From contig CAVXHI010000002.1 in NCBI GenBank assembly GCA_963761655.1, positions 434,001 through 498,000 on the forward strand: a DNA stretch of 64,000 bases, given 5' to 3'. Below are positions 19,069 through 27,881 of the stretch, piece by piece. Each line of letters starts with the position of its first letter. The first letter of the stretch is position 1. The notes beneath the pieces are model-generated. The model ran no database searches. It was given only the letters and a program-made list of their open reading frames with translations, and was not told the DNA's origin. The position numbers and the translations under genes were made by a program. The DNA comes from RYN-122 sp963761655. GTDB lineage: Bacteria; Actinomycetota; Actinomycetes; Mycobacteriales; SCTD01.

Positions 19069-20563
19069 CTAGACGGTCGCGCGGCGCCGGCGGACGAGCA
19101 CCAGGCCGGTGCCGGCGAGGAGCAGGGCCCCGAGGCCGACCGTGGCCGACCCGCCGGTGCGGGGGAGGGTGTCCGGCGTCGGCGCCTGGGGAGCCGCGAC
19201 GACGGGGGCGGGCGCGACGGCGGCGACGGCGTCGGCCTTGCCGATCGCCAGGCGGATCAGGTTCGTCGCGCCGGGCAGGCCGACCGACACGAGGGCCGGG
19301 CTGGCGTGCGCCTCGGAGCGACGGCCGTCGGCGGAGACGGTCTGCGTCACCGTGCCCTGCTGGATCAGCTGCGCGCCGCCGCCCAGGGTCTCGAGCAGCG
19401 TCGTCAGCTGGGCGAGGACGGTGTTGAGCGCCGCGTCGACGGCGGCGACGGTCGGCTTGAGGGCCGGGTCGAGCGTCATGCCGAGCGTGCCGCCGAGCAG
19501 GCCGGCGGTGATGCCCTTGTCGGAGGCCACGACGTCGATCAGCTGCTGCACGCCGTCGCCGGCCTTGAGGTCGACGAGCGTGGCGCTCGCGTCGCTGTCG
19601 GCCTGGGCGCGGGTCAGGCCGGCCTTGGCGGTGGCGACGGCCTCGGTCGCGTCGAGCGAGATGAGCCCGCCGAACAGGTCCGCCGTCGGCGAGCTTGGCC
19701 CGACCCGTCGCGACGACCTGCGAGGTGGTCGGGGTGATGCCCTGGCTGGTGTCGACGCCGTTGAGGGCGACGACCGCGCCGTCGCGCAGCTTGGCCTCGA
19801 GGGCGGCCACCCGGGCCGGCAGCTCGTTGACGGTGCCGGCGACGGTGGCGCCGCCCGCGGACGGCGTCGTGATGGTGGCGGGACCGCCGAGCACGGGGGC
19901 GAGCGGGTTCGGCACCGAGACGGCCGGGATGCTCGGGATGGCCGACAGGCCCTCCGTCAGCGGCTGGGCCTGCGTGACGAGGGTGGAGAGCGCGGTGTCG
20001 ATGCCCGCGAACAGCGGGTCGATGACCGGGCCGAGGCCGATCGCCGTCAGGGAGGCGAGGTCGGAGCTCACGACGTTGCTGCTGGCGCTGTTGGCACCCG
20101 AGCTGCGGGTGACGGCGGCCCGCTGGCCCCCGACGTCGAGCGTGAGGCCCAGCGGGTTGCCGGGCACGGCGATCGCGGTGGCCGACTGCGGGCCGGGCGA
20201 GGTCAGCGACGCCGTCAGCGTGCGGGACAGCGGCGCGAGCAGGGGGCTCAGCGGGCTGTCGGTGACCAGGCTGCCGCCGGCGAGGAACGAGCTCGTCGTG
20301 GAGGTGTCGGTGCCCTGCGCCTTGCCGACGGCCGAGCCGGTGGTGCCCAGCAGGGTCAGCTCGATCGGGTTCGGCAGGCCGGGGAGCGTCGCGGGCGGGG
20401 TGATGACCAGGCCGACCACGCCGGTCGACGTCGACGCCGTGTACTGGACCGGGTCGGCGGCGTTCGCGGCCGGGGCCGCGGCGAGGCCAGTCCCCACGAG
20501 GAGGGTGGCGGCCGTGGCGACCGCGGCGGCCCGGGCGGAACGGGGACAGGGTGTGTGCGACAT
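19069..20563 (-). pseudogene. LPXTG-anchored secreted protein with an internal frameshift
   Basis: The first part (20563 down to about 19680) begins with a signal peptide (residues ~1-36, ending ANAADP) and a Ser/Thr/Ala-rich beta-type extracellular domain. Near 19680 the frame is lost. From there a second frame continues as DLFGGLISLDATEAVATAKA and runs to a C-terminal sorting signal, LPRTGG, a hydrophobic helix and RRRRATV. Removing one base from the sequence around 19679-19683 restores a 497-residue protein. The family resembles actinobacterial choice-of-anchor proteins. Either this is a true inactivating mutation or a sequencing error. ATG at 20563. Confidence 0.75.
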
Positions 20564-20687
20564 GCGGCTGAGCCTTCCGTTGCGACAGCGCTGGGTCGGC
20601 CCCGCGGGAGGCTCGACCGGTCTCGCGTCAGGGACGACGCGGTACGGCAGGTCACTACCCAGCGTGGCCGCCGCCACGCTCACGACG

Positions 20688-21314
20688 TCAGACGTGCGCG
20701 ACCTCGCCGGTGCGCAGCGGCCGGTCCGAGGACTCCGGTGCGGCCAGCGCGGGGTCGCGGAGCGCCTGCGGCCGGACGCCGACGCCGTGCCGGTAGGACA
20801 GGTCCCCGCCGAGGTACCCGCTGGCCCCGGTCACGGTCAGGCCGAGCGTCGAGAGCCGGCGACCCAGCGGGCGCCGCCCGCGCCGCCGCGCCGCCCAGCT
20901 GCCGACGTACAGCCCGAGCGAGACCGTGTTGAGCGCCGAGTGCAGGCTCGCCTCGCGGCGGGCGCCCCCGGAGGTGTCGAGGTACTGCGCGAGGCCGGTG
21001 GCCGCGGCCAGCAGCGAGGTCGCGATCCCGACCCGGAGGGCGGCGTCGGCGGTGTCCTCGTGGCCGGCGTCGGGCGAGAGCAGGCTGCGGACGTCGTACC
21101 AGGCCGACGTCGCCCAGGCACCGACCGGGACGGTGACGGCCAGCGGGTGCAGCGGGTGGCCGAACCAGCGGTTGCCGTGGAGGGCGGCGTGGACGGGGCG
21201 GCCGGTGGGGGTCCCGGCGGCCGCCGCGACCGTCTGCTGCACCGCCAGCGAGGCGCGGTCCACCCGCCCGCCGGGGCCGGGGACGAGGGTGTCGACGAGT
21301 GCGCTGAGGTCCAT
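20688..21314 (-). CDS. DUF2231 family membrane protein
   Basis: A 208-residue protein. The motif GNRWFGHPLHPLAVTVPVG around residues 48-66 is typical of DUF2231, where the conserved histidines have been suggested to bind a cofactor. Three or four hydrophobic helices follow: AWATSAWYD region, VGIATSLLAAATGLAQYLD and the NTVSLGLYVGSWAARR segment. It is an integral membrane protein of unknown function, often near redox genes. The start at 21314 follows the crotonase stop on the same strand after 10 nt, so co-transcription with the crotonase gene is likely. Confidence 0.85.
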   Translation of the reverse strand: MDLSALVDTLVPGPGGRVDRASLAVQQTVAAAAGTPTGRPVHAALHGNRWFGHPLHPLAVTVPVGAWATSAWYDVRSLLSPDAGHEDTADAALRVGIATSLLAAATGLAQYLDTSGGARREASLHSALNTVSLGLYVGSWAARRRGRRPLGRRLSTLGLTVTGASGYLGGDLSYRHGVGVRPQALRDPALAAPESSDRPLRTGEVAHV

Positions 21315-21324
21315 GCGCTCCGGA

Positions 21325-22167
21325 CTACCCCTGGTGCGGCAGCAGACCCGTCGGCTCGGGCAGCAGGTCGGGGAAGACGGCGTCGCGCTTCTCCATGCGC
21401 GCGGTCATGGCCTCGACCATGTCGGGCTGCTGGAACATCCCGGACTGCCAGGTGGCGATCTGGTCGAGGCTGTCGTCGACGCCGTGGTCGCGGGCATGGT
21501 TCAGGGCGACCTTCGTGCCCCACTGGGCGAGCGGGGACTTGGACGCGATCTCCTGGGCGGTCGCGAGGGCCCCCTCGAGCAGGGCGTCGTGGTCGGCGAA
21601 CACCTGCTGCACGAGCCCGACCTCGTACGCGCGCTGCGCCGGCACCCGCCGCCCGGTGTAGGCCATCTCGCGGGCGAAGCCCTCCCCGACGACCGACCCG
21701 AGGCGCTGCAGCGTCCCGACGTCGGCGGTCATCCCGATGTTGATCTCCTGGACCACGAAGAAGGCGTCCTCGGTGGCGTAGCGGACGTCGCAGGCGGTGG
21801 CGAGGTCGACCGCCCCGCCGATGACCCCGCCCTGCACGGCGGCGATCACGGGCATACGTGCCTTCTCCAGGGCGGTGAAGGTCCACTGCAGGACCTTGGC
21901 GCTGCTCCTCATCTGGGCGCGCTGCCGGCCCACCTCGCCCTCGGCCTGCATCCCGCCGAACACGCTCAGGTCCATCCCCGCGCTGAAGTGCCTGCCGGTG
22001 CTGCTGATCACGACGGCGCGCGTGGACCCGGCGTCCGACAGCCCCGTGACGATCTGCGGGAGCTCGCTCCAGAACTCCGGGACCATCGTGTTCAGCTCGT
22101 CCGGGCGGGTCAGCCGCACGTGGGCGACCTTGCCGAGGACCTCGACGTCGAAGCAGCGGTAGCTCAT
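21325..22167 (-). CDS. Crotonase/enoyl-CoA hydratase family protein
   Basis: A 280-residue crotonase. The CoA-binding and oxyanion features are GRHFSAGMDLSVFGG near residue 55 and AVQGGVIGGAVDLATACD near 108. An Asp in the AEDAFFVV region and the DVGTLQRL segment resemble dienoyl-CoA isomerase-like members (ECH1 type) more than classical hydratases. It acts on enoyl-CoA esters in fatty acid or related degradation, cytosolic. It is divergent from the ABC ATPase gene, with 49 bp between starts, and precedes the DUF2231 gene. Confidence 0.9.
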   Translation of the reverse strand: MSYRCFDVEVLGKVAHVRLTRPDELNTMVPEFWSELPQIVTGLSDAGSTRAVVISSTGRHFSAGMDLSVFGGMQAEGEVGRQRAQMRSSAKVLQWTFTALEKARMPVIAAVQGGVIGGAVDLATACDVRYATEDAFFVVQEINIGMTADVGTLQRLGSVVGEGFAREMAYTGRRVPAQRAYEVGLVQQVFADHDALLEGALATAQEIASKSPLAQWGTKVALNHARDHGVDDSLDQIATWQSGMFQQPDMVEAMTARMEKRDAVFPDLLPEPTGLLPHQG

Positions 22168-22216
22168 GCGGGCGAGTCTGCCGGACGGCCGTCCCGACCC
22201 GTCCTACGGTGCGCCC

Positions 22217-23014
22217 GTGCCTTCTCCCGTGCCCTCCGCCGTCCTGCACCTGGCCGGCGTCGCCGTCGTCCGCGACGGCGCCACGCTGCTGACCGACGTC
22301 GACTGGACGGTGCAGGAGGGGGAGCGCTGGGTCGTCCTCGGGCCGAACGGCGCGGGCAAGACCACGCTGCTGCAGGTGGCGGGCGCGGCGCTGCTGCCGA
22401 CCCGCGGCGACGTCGTCCTGCTCGGGGAGCGCTTCGGCGCGGCCGACCTCGGCGAGCTCCGCACCCGGGTGGGCCTGTCCAGCACCGCGCTGGCCGACCG
22501 GGTGCCGCCGCACGAGACCGCCCTCGACGTCGTCGTCACGGCTGCGCACGGCGTCGTCGGCCGGTGGAGCTCCGCGCACGACCCCGAGGACGCCGACCGC
22601 GGGGACGACCTGCTCGGGAGCGTCGGGCTCCGCGGGTTCGGCGGCCGGCGCTGGGCGTCGCTGTCGGAGGGCGAGCGCAAGCGGGTGCTGCTCGCCCGGG
22701 CGCTGATGACCGACCCCGAGCTGCTGCTGCTGGACGAGCCCTCGGCGGGCCTGGACCTCGGCGCCCGCGAGGCCCTGCTGCGGCTGCTCGCCCGGCTGGC
22801 CGAGGACCCCGACGGGCCGCCGAGCGTGCTGGTGACGCACCACGTCGAGGAGGTGCCGGTGGGCACCACCCACGCGCTGCTGCTCGCCCGTGGACGGGTC
22901 CAGGCGTCCGGGGCTGTCGGTGAGGTCCTCACCGCGCCGCTGCTGTCGCAGGCCTTCGGGCTCCCGCTCGTGGTCGACGTCCGCGACGGCCGGTACGCCG
23001 CCCGCGCCGCCTAG
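22217..23014 (+). CDS. ABC transporter ATP-binding protein
   Basis: A 265-residue stand-alone ATPase. Walker A is GPNGAGKTT near residue 41, the signature is LSEGERKRVLLARAL (SEGE instead of SGGQ), and Walker B is LLLLDEPSAGLD. A switch histidine appears in VTHHVEEV. The resemblance is to YlmA/ModF-like cytoplasmic ABC proteins. No permease or binding protein is adjacent, so the transport partner is unknown or it may not be a transporter subunit. GTG 22217 is chosen; GTG 22229 is an alternative since neither has a clear ribosome site. Confidence 0.88.
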   Translation: MPSPVPSAVLHLAGVAVVRDGATLLTDVDWTVQEGERWVVLGPNGAGKTTLLQVAGAALLPTRGDVVLLGERFGAADLGELRTRVGLSSTALADRVPPHETALDVVVTAAHGVVGRWSSAHDPEDADRGDDLLGSVGLRGFGGRRWASLSEGERKRVLLARALMTDPELLLLDEPSAGLDLGAREALLRLLARLAEDPDGPPSVLVTHHVEEVPVGTTHALLLARGRVQASGAVGEVLTAPLLSQAFGLPLVVDVRDGRYAARAA

Positions 23015-23050
23015 GCCGAACCGCGGGGCGTCGTCGCGCGTGGAGGGTCT

Positions 23051-23560
23051 GTGACGACCCCCGCTCTGCGGCTCGACCCGGCCGTGCTCCTCGGGCAGGG
23101 GCGATCATGGCGCGTGGCGGCGTTCGAGGACTTCTACGCCGACGTCTACGGCCCGCTGGCGGGCTACGCGCTGTCGCTCGTGGGGGACCGCGGCGTCGCC
23201 GACGACCTCGCCCAGGAGGCCCTGACCCGGGTCTACGTGCGGTACGCCGTCCTGCGCGAGCCGCGGCCCTACGCCTACCGGGTCGTCACGAACCTCGCCC
23301 GGGACCGCTGGCGCCGGGCGCGGACCGAGCGGGCGGCCCTGCCCGACCTGCTCGTCGAGGACGTCGCCGCCCCGGACCTCGGGGTGCTCGACGCCGTCGG
23401 CCGGCTGCCCGAGGGGCTCCGCGACGTCGTCCTGCTGCACTACTACGCCGACCTCCCCGTCGAGCAGGTCGCCCGGGTGGTGCGCCGTCCCGCGGGGACC
23501 GTCAAGCGCCGGCTGTCCGAGGCCCGGGCCCTGCTCGCCGCCGTGCTGGAGGTCCCGTGA
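23051..23560 (+). CDS. ECF (SigE-like) RNA polymerase sigma factor
   Basis: A 169-residue ECF sigma factor with only regions 2 and 4. Region 2 spans FEDFYADVYGPLAGYALSL to PRPYAYRVVTNLARDRWRR, and region 4 contains LPEGLRDVVLLHYYADLPV with the helix-turn-helix VARVVRRPAGTVKRRLSEAR. The size and pattern match the SigE-like family of actinobacteria. It is translationally coupled (GTGA overlap) to a single-pass membrane protein, the usual position of an anti-sigma factor. GTG start. Confidence 0.9.
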   Translation: MTTPALRLDPAVLLGQGRSWRVAAFEDFYADVYGPLAGYALSLVGDRGVADDLAQEALTRVYVRYAVLREPRPYAYRVVTNLARDRWRRARTERAALPDLLVEDVAAPDLGVLDAVGRLPEGLRDVVLLHYYADLPVEQVARVVRRPAGTVKRRLSEARALLAAVLEVP

Positions 23561-24267
23561 CCCTGCCCGGCCTGCCGCCCCCGCAGCGCGTCCGCCTGCC
23601 CGTCCCCGCGGGGGGCGCTGCCGCGGCCCGTGCCGCCGGACGACGCCGCCTGGCCGCCGGCGCGTCGGTGCTGGCGGTCGTCGGCGTGGTCGGGCTGGGG
23701 ACGGTCGTGCTCGGGCCCGGCCGGGACGCGGGGGAGTCGCTGCAGGTCGCCCGGCCGGACCCGTCGGCCGCCGTGCCCGACCGGGTCTCCGGGCGGGTCA
23801 CCGACCGGGCGGGCCGGCCGCTCGTGCGGGTCGCGGTCCTGCCGACGGACCTGTCCCGGGTGCTCACCCGCACCGACGCCGACGGCCGCTACGCGGTGCC
23901 CTGCGGCAGCGACCTGCTGCTGGCCGCCTACGCCCCTGCCCGCGACGACGCGCCGGTCGCGGAGCGCTCCCCGGGCGTGGCCGACGTCGCCTGGCGGCAG
24001 GTCCCGGCCGCCGGGCGCTGCGGGCAGCGGGTCGACGTCGTCCTGGCGCCGGGCGGGGCGGTCGAGGGCCGGGCGGAGCCGGGCGTGGACGTCCTGCTGC
24101 GGCGGGCCGTCGGCGGGAGCGGCCGGGTGCTCCCGCGGGGGCCGGTCTTCGCCACCCGCGTGCGCGACGACGGCACCTGGCGGGTCGAGGGCCTCGACAC
24201 CGGGCGCTACCTGCTGGACGGCCGGGCGGTCGACGTCCGCGAGGGCGCGACGACGTCCCTGCCGTAG
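23557..24267 (+). CDS. Single-pass membrane protein with carboxypeptidase-regulatory-like domain
   Basis: A 236-residue protein: a Pro/Ala/Arg-rich cytosolic N-terminus (1-32), one transmembrane helix at about 33-53, then an extracytoplasmic region. A CarboxypepD_reg/Ig-like segment is seen at about 78-115 (VSGRVTDRAGRPLV, TRTDADGRYAVP), and a second beta-rich part ends with DGTWRVEGLDTGRY. Its start overlaps the ECF sigma gene by 4 nt, the usual place of a membrane anti-sigma factor. The short N-terminus lacks the HxxxCxxC zinc motif of ZAS anti-sigmas. Role as sigma partner is inference from position. Confidence 0.8.
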   Translation: MTLPGLPPPQRVRLPVPAGGAAAARAAGRRRLAAGASVLAVVGVVGLGTVVLGPGRDAGESLQVARPDPSAAVPDRVSGRVTDRAGRPLVRVAVLPTDLSRVLTRTDADGRYAVPCGSDLLLAAYAPARDDAPVAERSPGVADVAWRQVPAAGRCGQRVDVVLAPGGAVEGRAEPGVDVLLRRAVGGSGRVLPRGPVFATRVRDDGTWRVEGLDTGRYLLDGRAVDVREGATTSLP

Positions 24268-24272
24268 GACGA

Positions 24273-24309
24273 CGGCGTCCCGGCCCCGCAGTGCGGGACC
24301 GGGACGCCG
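24273..24309. terminator. Bidirectional hairpin terminator
   Basis: CGGCGTCCCGG and CCGGGACGCCG form a perfect 11-bp stem with a nested CGCA/GCGG-like inner pairing. It lies between the ECF-linked membrane protein (plus) and the small zinc protein (minus), which converge here. Confidence 0.75.
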
Positions 24310-24322
24310 GGTCGTGCAGGAG

Positions 24323-24523
24323 CTAGGAGTTCAGCGCGGCCGTCTCGTCGACCCAGTCGACGGCGGTCGGCTTGAGCTTGTCCTCGTAGGCCTTGGCGTG
24401 GTGCGCGCAGAACAGCAGGTCCCCGGAGGTCAGGAGGACACGGACGAAGGCCTGGGCACCGCAACGGTCGCAGCGGTCGGCAGCGGTCAGAGAGGGGGCG
24501 GGCGAGGTCACGGTTCCGGTCAC
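24323..24523 (-). CDS. Small zinc-ribbon protein, DUF7455-like
   Basis: A 66-residue protein with CDRCGAQAF (CxxC) and LLFCAHHAKAY (CxHH), a likely four-ligand zinc site. The pattern SLTAADRCDRCGAQAFVRV is typical of a small actinobacterial family (DUF7455). No enzymatic motif is present. GTG at 24523 is the best start with GGAAG just upstream; GTG at 24532 or 24511 are possible. It is divergent from the CoA-transferase gene. Confidence 0.82.
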   Translation of the reverse strand: MTGTVTSPAPSLTAADRCDRCGAQAFVRVLLTSGDLLFCAHHAKAYEDKLKPTAVDWVDETAALNS

Positions 24524-24622
24524 GTCTTCCACAACACCACACCTGCCCCGAGCGTTCCCGCTGGAACGCGTGCGGTCGACGCTCTGTGACCCGATGTTCA
24601 CCGGAGGCGCAAGACTGGGCGG

Positions 24623-25777
24623 GTGACCGACCTCCCCGAGGGCCCCCTCGCCGGCCTGCTCGTCGCCGACTTCAGCCGCGTCCTGGCCGGCCCCTTCGCG
24701 ACCATGATGCTGGCCGACCTCGGGGCCCGGGTGGTCAAGGTGGAGCACCCGGGGGGCGGGGACGACTCCCGGTCCTACGGCCCGTTCGCCCCCGACGGCC
24801 GCAGCCTCTACTTCGCCCGGGTCAACCGCGGCAAGGAGTCGGTCGCGCTCGACCTCAAGCACCCGGACGACCTCGCGACCGCCCGGGCGCTCGCGCTGCG
24901 GGCCGACGTCGTCGTGGAGAACTACCGCCCGGGCGTCATGGGACGGCTGGGCCTCGGGCCGGAGCGGCTGCTGGCCGAGGCCCCCGGCCTCGTCTACTGC
25001 TCGATCAGCGGGTTCGGCCACACCGGCCCGTGGTCGCAGCGCCCCGCCTACGACGCCGTCGTGCAGGGGATGAGCGGCCTGCTGGCCATCACGGGCGAGC
25101 CGGACGGGCCGCCGGTGAAGCCGGGGGCCCCCGTCGCGGACCTGTCGGCCGGGCTGTACGCGTTCGGCGCCATCACGACGGCCCTGCTCGGCCGGGCCCG
25201 CACCGGCCGCGGCACGCACCTCGACGTCGCCATGTACGACGCCACGGTGTCCCTGCTCGAGGGCGCGGCGCTGTCCTACCTGTCGACCGGCGTCGAGCCG
25301 CCCCGCATCGGCAACGCCCACCAGTCGATCGCCCCGTTCGACACGTTCTCCTGCGCCGACGGCGACCTCAGCGTCTGCGCCGCGAACGACCTCCTGTTCG
25401 GGGCCCTGGCGGCGGCCCTCGGCCTGCCGGGCCTGCTGGCCGACCCCCGCTTCGCCACGAACGCGCTGCGGCACGAGCACCGGCATCCGCTGGGCGAGCA
25501 GCTCGAGGGCGTCCTGCGGACCGGCACGACGACGCACTGGCTCGCGGTCCTGGAGGCGGCCGGGGTGCCGTGCGGTCCGATCAGCACCGTGGCCGACGCC
25601 GTCGGGTCCGCGCAGACGGCCGCCCGGCGCATGGTGGTGACCGCCGGGGGCCTGCGCGTGCCCGGCCAGCCGGTGAAGGCCTCCGGCTACCCCGACCCGC
25701 TGGAGCGGCCGGCCGCCCCCGCCCTGGACCAGCACGGGGACGCCGTGCGCGCGGAGTTCCGGGAGGAGCCCGCGTGA
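24623..25777 (+). CDS. CaiB/BaiF family CoA-transferase
   Basis: A 384-residue family III CoA-transferase. It opens with LAGLLVADFSRVLAGPFATM, contains VENYRPGVMGRLGL, and has the candidate catalytic Asp173 in PVADLSAGLYA, matching Asp169 of formyl-CoA transferase. It moves CoA between carboxylic acids in the cytosol; the acid pair cannot be deduced. GTG start. The stop overlaps the next gene (TRIC-like channel) by GTGA, so the two are co-translated despite unrelated functions. Confidence 0.93.
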   Translation: MTDLPEGPLAGLLVADFSRVLAGPFATMMLADLGARVVKVEHPGGGDDSRSYGPFAPDGRSLYFARVNRGKESVALDLKHPDDLATARALALRADVVVENYRPGVMGRLGLGPERLLAEAPGLVYCSISGFGHTGPWSQRPAYDAVVQGMSGLLAITGEPDGPPVKPGAPVADLSAGLYAFGAITTALLGRARTGRGTHLDVAMYDATVSLLEGAALSYLSTGVEPPRIGNAHQSIAPFDTFSCADGDLSVCAANDLLFGALAAALGLPGLLADPRFATNALRHEHRHPLGEQLEGVLRTGTTTHWLAVLEAAGVPCGPISTVADAVGSAQTAARRMVVTAGGLRVPGQPVKASGYPDPLERPAAPALDQHGDAVRAEFREEPA

Positions 25778-26385
25778 CGCTGCTGCAGGTGCTGGACCTG
25801 CTGGGCGTCTTCGTGTTCGCGCTGTCGGGCGCCACGCTGGGCGTCACGCAGCGGCTGGACCTGTTCGGCGTCCTGGTCCTGGGCGCCGTCACCGCCCTCG
25901 GCGGCGGCCTGCTGCGCGACGTCCTGCTCGACGTCCACCGGCCGGCCGCCCTGGCCGGCAGCGGCTTCCTCGTGACCACGCTCGTCGCCGGGCTGCTCGC
26001 GTTCTGGTTCAGCCACTGGGTCGAGCGGCTCGCCGGAGCGGTGCGCCTGTTCGACGCCGCGGGCCTCGGCCTGTTCGTCGCCGCCGGGACGACCAAGGCG
26101 CTGGACGCCGGGCTCGGGGCGGCGGCCGCGGTCACCCTGGGCTGCCTCACCGGCATCGGCGGCGGCCTGGCGCGCGACGTCCTCGTCGGGCAGGTGCCGC
26201 TGGTGCTGCGCCGGGAGGTCTACGCCGTGCCGGCCCTGCTGGGGGCCGCCGTCGTCACGGTCGCCGACGGGCTGGAGCTGCCGCGGGGGCCGTGGGCCGT
26301 CGTCGGGGCCGGCCTGGTGTTCGGGCTGCGGATGCTGGGCGTGGCGCGTGACTGGCACGCCCCGGTGGCCCGGGTCCGCAGCTAG
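25774..26385 (+). CDS. Trimeric intracellular cation (TRIC/UPF0126) channel-like protein
   Basis: A 203-residue, seven-helix membrane protein. The two related halves are visible: VFALSGATLGVTQRLDLFGV with GGGLLRDVLLD, and AAGLGLFVAAGTTKALDAGL with GIGGGLARDVLVG. The paired GGGxxRDVL motifs are the hallmark of the UPF0126/TRIC family, which forms homotrimeric cation channels in prokaryotes. It is usual length. GTG at 25774 overlaps the CoA-transferase stop, and its own end overlaps the convergent zinc-finger microprotein by 4 nt. Confidence 0.93.
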   Translation: MTLLQVLDLLGVFVFALSGATLGVTQRLDLFGVLVLGAVTALGGGLLRDVLLDVHRPAALAGSGFLVTTLVAGLLAFWFSHWVERLAGAVRLFDAAGLGLFVAAGTTKALDAGLGAAAAVTLGCLTGIGGGLARDVLVGQVPLVLRREVYAVPALLGAAVVTVADGLELPRGPWAVVGAGLVFGLRMLGVARDWHAPVARVRS

Positions 26386-26558
26386 TCGCGGGTCGTCCCG
26401 CAGTCGGTGCAGCGCTTGCGCGAGCCCGGGTTGAGGATCGCGCAGTTGACGCAGTCCCAGGCGGGGCGCGGGCCCTCGAGGGGCCTGCGCTGCTCGGGCG
26501 GGCACGTCAGGGTGCGGCTCGGCACGTGGGCGGTGGTCCAGGTGGTCAGCAGCGACAT
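26382..26558 (-). CDS. RanBP2-type zinc-finger microprotein
   Basis: A 58-residue gene. The C-terminal half reads W34-x-C36-x2-C39-x3-N43-x6-C50-x2-C53, an exact match to the RanBP2-type zinc-finger pattern. The N-terminal ~30 residues are polar with one extra Cys19. ATG at 26558 is preceded by GGGAG at 7-nt spacing, strong support for translation. In eukaryotes such fingers bind RNA or ubiquitin; in bacteria the fold is found in small proteins of unknown function. It overlaps the channel gene end by 4 nt on the opposite strand. Confidence 0.78.
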   Translation of the reverse strand: MSLLTTWTTAHVPSRTLTCPPEQRRPLEGPRPAWDCVNCAILNPGSRKRCTDCGTTRD

Positions 26559-26625
26559 CGGGGGCTCCCGGGGAGGTGGTCGGGTGTGCCCCTCCAGGGT
26601 CGGCAGCCGGAGTTACCGGGAGGTG

Positions 26626-27750
26626 TCAGGGCCGTGAAGACCCGCCCAGACCCCGGGCCAGGGCCGCGACCCGGCGGCGCTGCAGCTGCTCCGGCACCGA
26701 CGTCTCGCCCCCGACCAGGCGGACGAACAGCTCCCACGTGCCCGGCACCGCCCGCAGGACGGTGTGGACCGCTCCCGGGTGCCGGGTGAAGACCTCGAGC
26801 GCCTGGCGCCCACCCTCGATCTCCGGCCCGAGGGCCCGCGCCACGGCCTGGGGGTAGCTGCCCGGGTCGCCGGCCGCGGCCGCCCCGGCGAGCGCACCGC
26901 TGCGCAGGGCGAAGCTGATCCCCTCGCGGGTCCACGGCTCGAGCAGGCCGGCGGCGTCGCCCGCCACGAGGACCTGCCCGCGCCGCAGCGGTGAGCCGAC
27001 GGCCCGGACCCGGGTGAGGTGGCCGCCGTCGTGCCGCGCCGTGGAGGGGTCCAGGCCGAGCCGGGCCACGAAGGCGCGGTAGTACGACCGGACGGCCGGG
27101 CCCGCGTCGCGGCTGCCGATGACGCCGACCGTGAGCGTGTCGCCCTTCGGGAAGACCCAGCCGTAGGACCCGGGCACGGGCCCCCAGTCGAGCAGGACCC
27201 GGCCGTCCCAGTCGGACCCGGGCGGCGTCGGCAGCTCGGCCTCGAGCCCGAGGTCGACCTGCCCGGACACGACCCCGACGTGGGCCGCCGCCCGGCCCTG
27301 CGACCCGTCCGCCCCGACGACGGCCCGGGCCCGCACCTCGCCGTCCCCGGTGCCCAGCGTGACGACGCCGCGGTCCTGCGCGTACGACCCGACCGTGACG
27401 CCCTCGCGCAGGACCGCCCCGGCGTCGACCGCGGCCTGCGTGAGCGCGGCGTCGAGCTCGCTGCGCAGCACCATGGGCAGGAAGGCCGGCGAGGAGCGGG
27501 TGAACTCCTGCCGGCCGCGCCAGGTGAAGGTCAGCCGCCCGACGGTGTCGCGGGACAGCGCGCCGAGGTCGAGCCCGGTGTCCCGGACCGCGGCCTGCGA
27601 CGCGCCCACCAGACCGCCGCCGCAGCGCTTGTAGCGGGGCAGGACGGCCCGCTCCAGGAGCACCGTGGAGGCTCCCGTGGCCGCGGCGGCGCGGGCCGCG
27701 GCCGCCCCTGCCGGACCGGCCCCGACGACGGCGACGTCCCACACGGTCAT
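26626..27750 (-). CDS. Geranylgeranyl reductase family FAD-dependent oxidoreductase
   Basis: A 374-residue flavoprotein. The FAD-binding dinucleotide motif is VVGAGPAGAAAARAA at residues 9-23, the second FAD motif is VLVAGDAAGLLEPWTREGI, and KRCGGGLV near residue 42 is typical of the geranylgeranyl-reductase family. Members saturate isoprenoid chains of menaquinone, carotenoid or archaeal-type lipids, or act as related monooxygenases. No isoprenoid gene is adjacent, so substrate is unassigned. ATG start. It is divergent from the lytic transglycosylase with 131 bp between. Confidence 0.9.
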   Translation of the reverse strand: MTVWDVAVVGAGPAGAAAARAAAATGASTVLLERAVLPRYKRCGGGLVGASQAAVRDTGLDLGALSRDTVGRLTFTWRGRQEFTRSSPAFLPMVLRSELDAALTQAAVDAGAVLREGVTVGSYAQDRGVVTLGTGDGEVRARAVVGADGSQGRAAAHVGVVSGQVDLGLEAELPTPPGSDWDGRVLLDWGPVPGSYGWVFPKGDTLTVGVIGSRDAGPAVRSYYRAFVARLGLDPSTARHDGGHLTRVRAVGSPLRRGQVLVAGDAAGLLEPWTREGISFALRSGALAGAAAAGDPGSYPQAVARALGPEIEGGRQALEVFTRHPGAVHTVLRAVPGTWELFVRLVGGETSVPEQLQRRRVAALARGLGGSSRP

Positions 27751-27881
27751 GCGCCCAGCCTGCCCTGTGCAGAGGACCGTTGCCGTGCCGGCCCGGAGCG
27801 GGCACTATCGCCCGACACGTCCCACGCGGGAGGTGCAGCTCGGCGGACCGGTCTCGGAGCGCCACCAGGACCGGAGGACCC

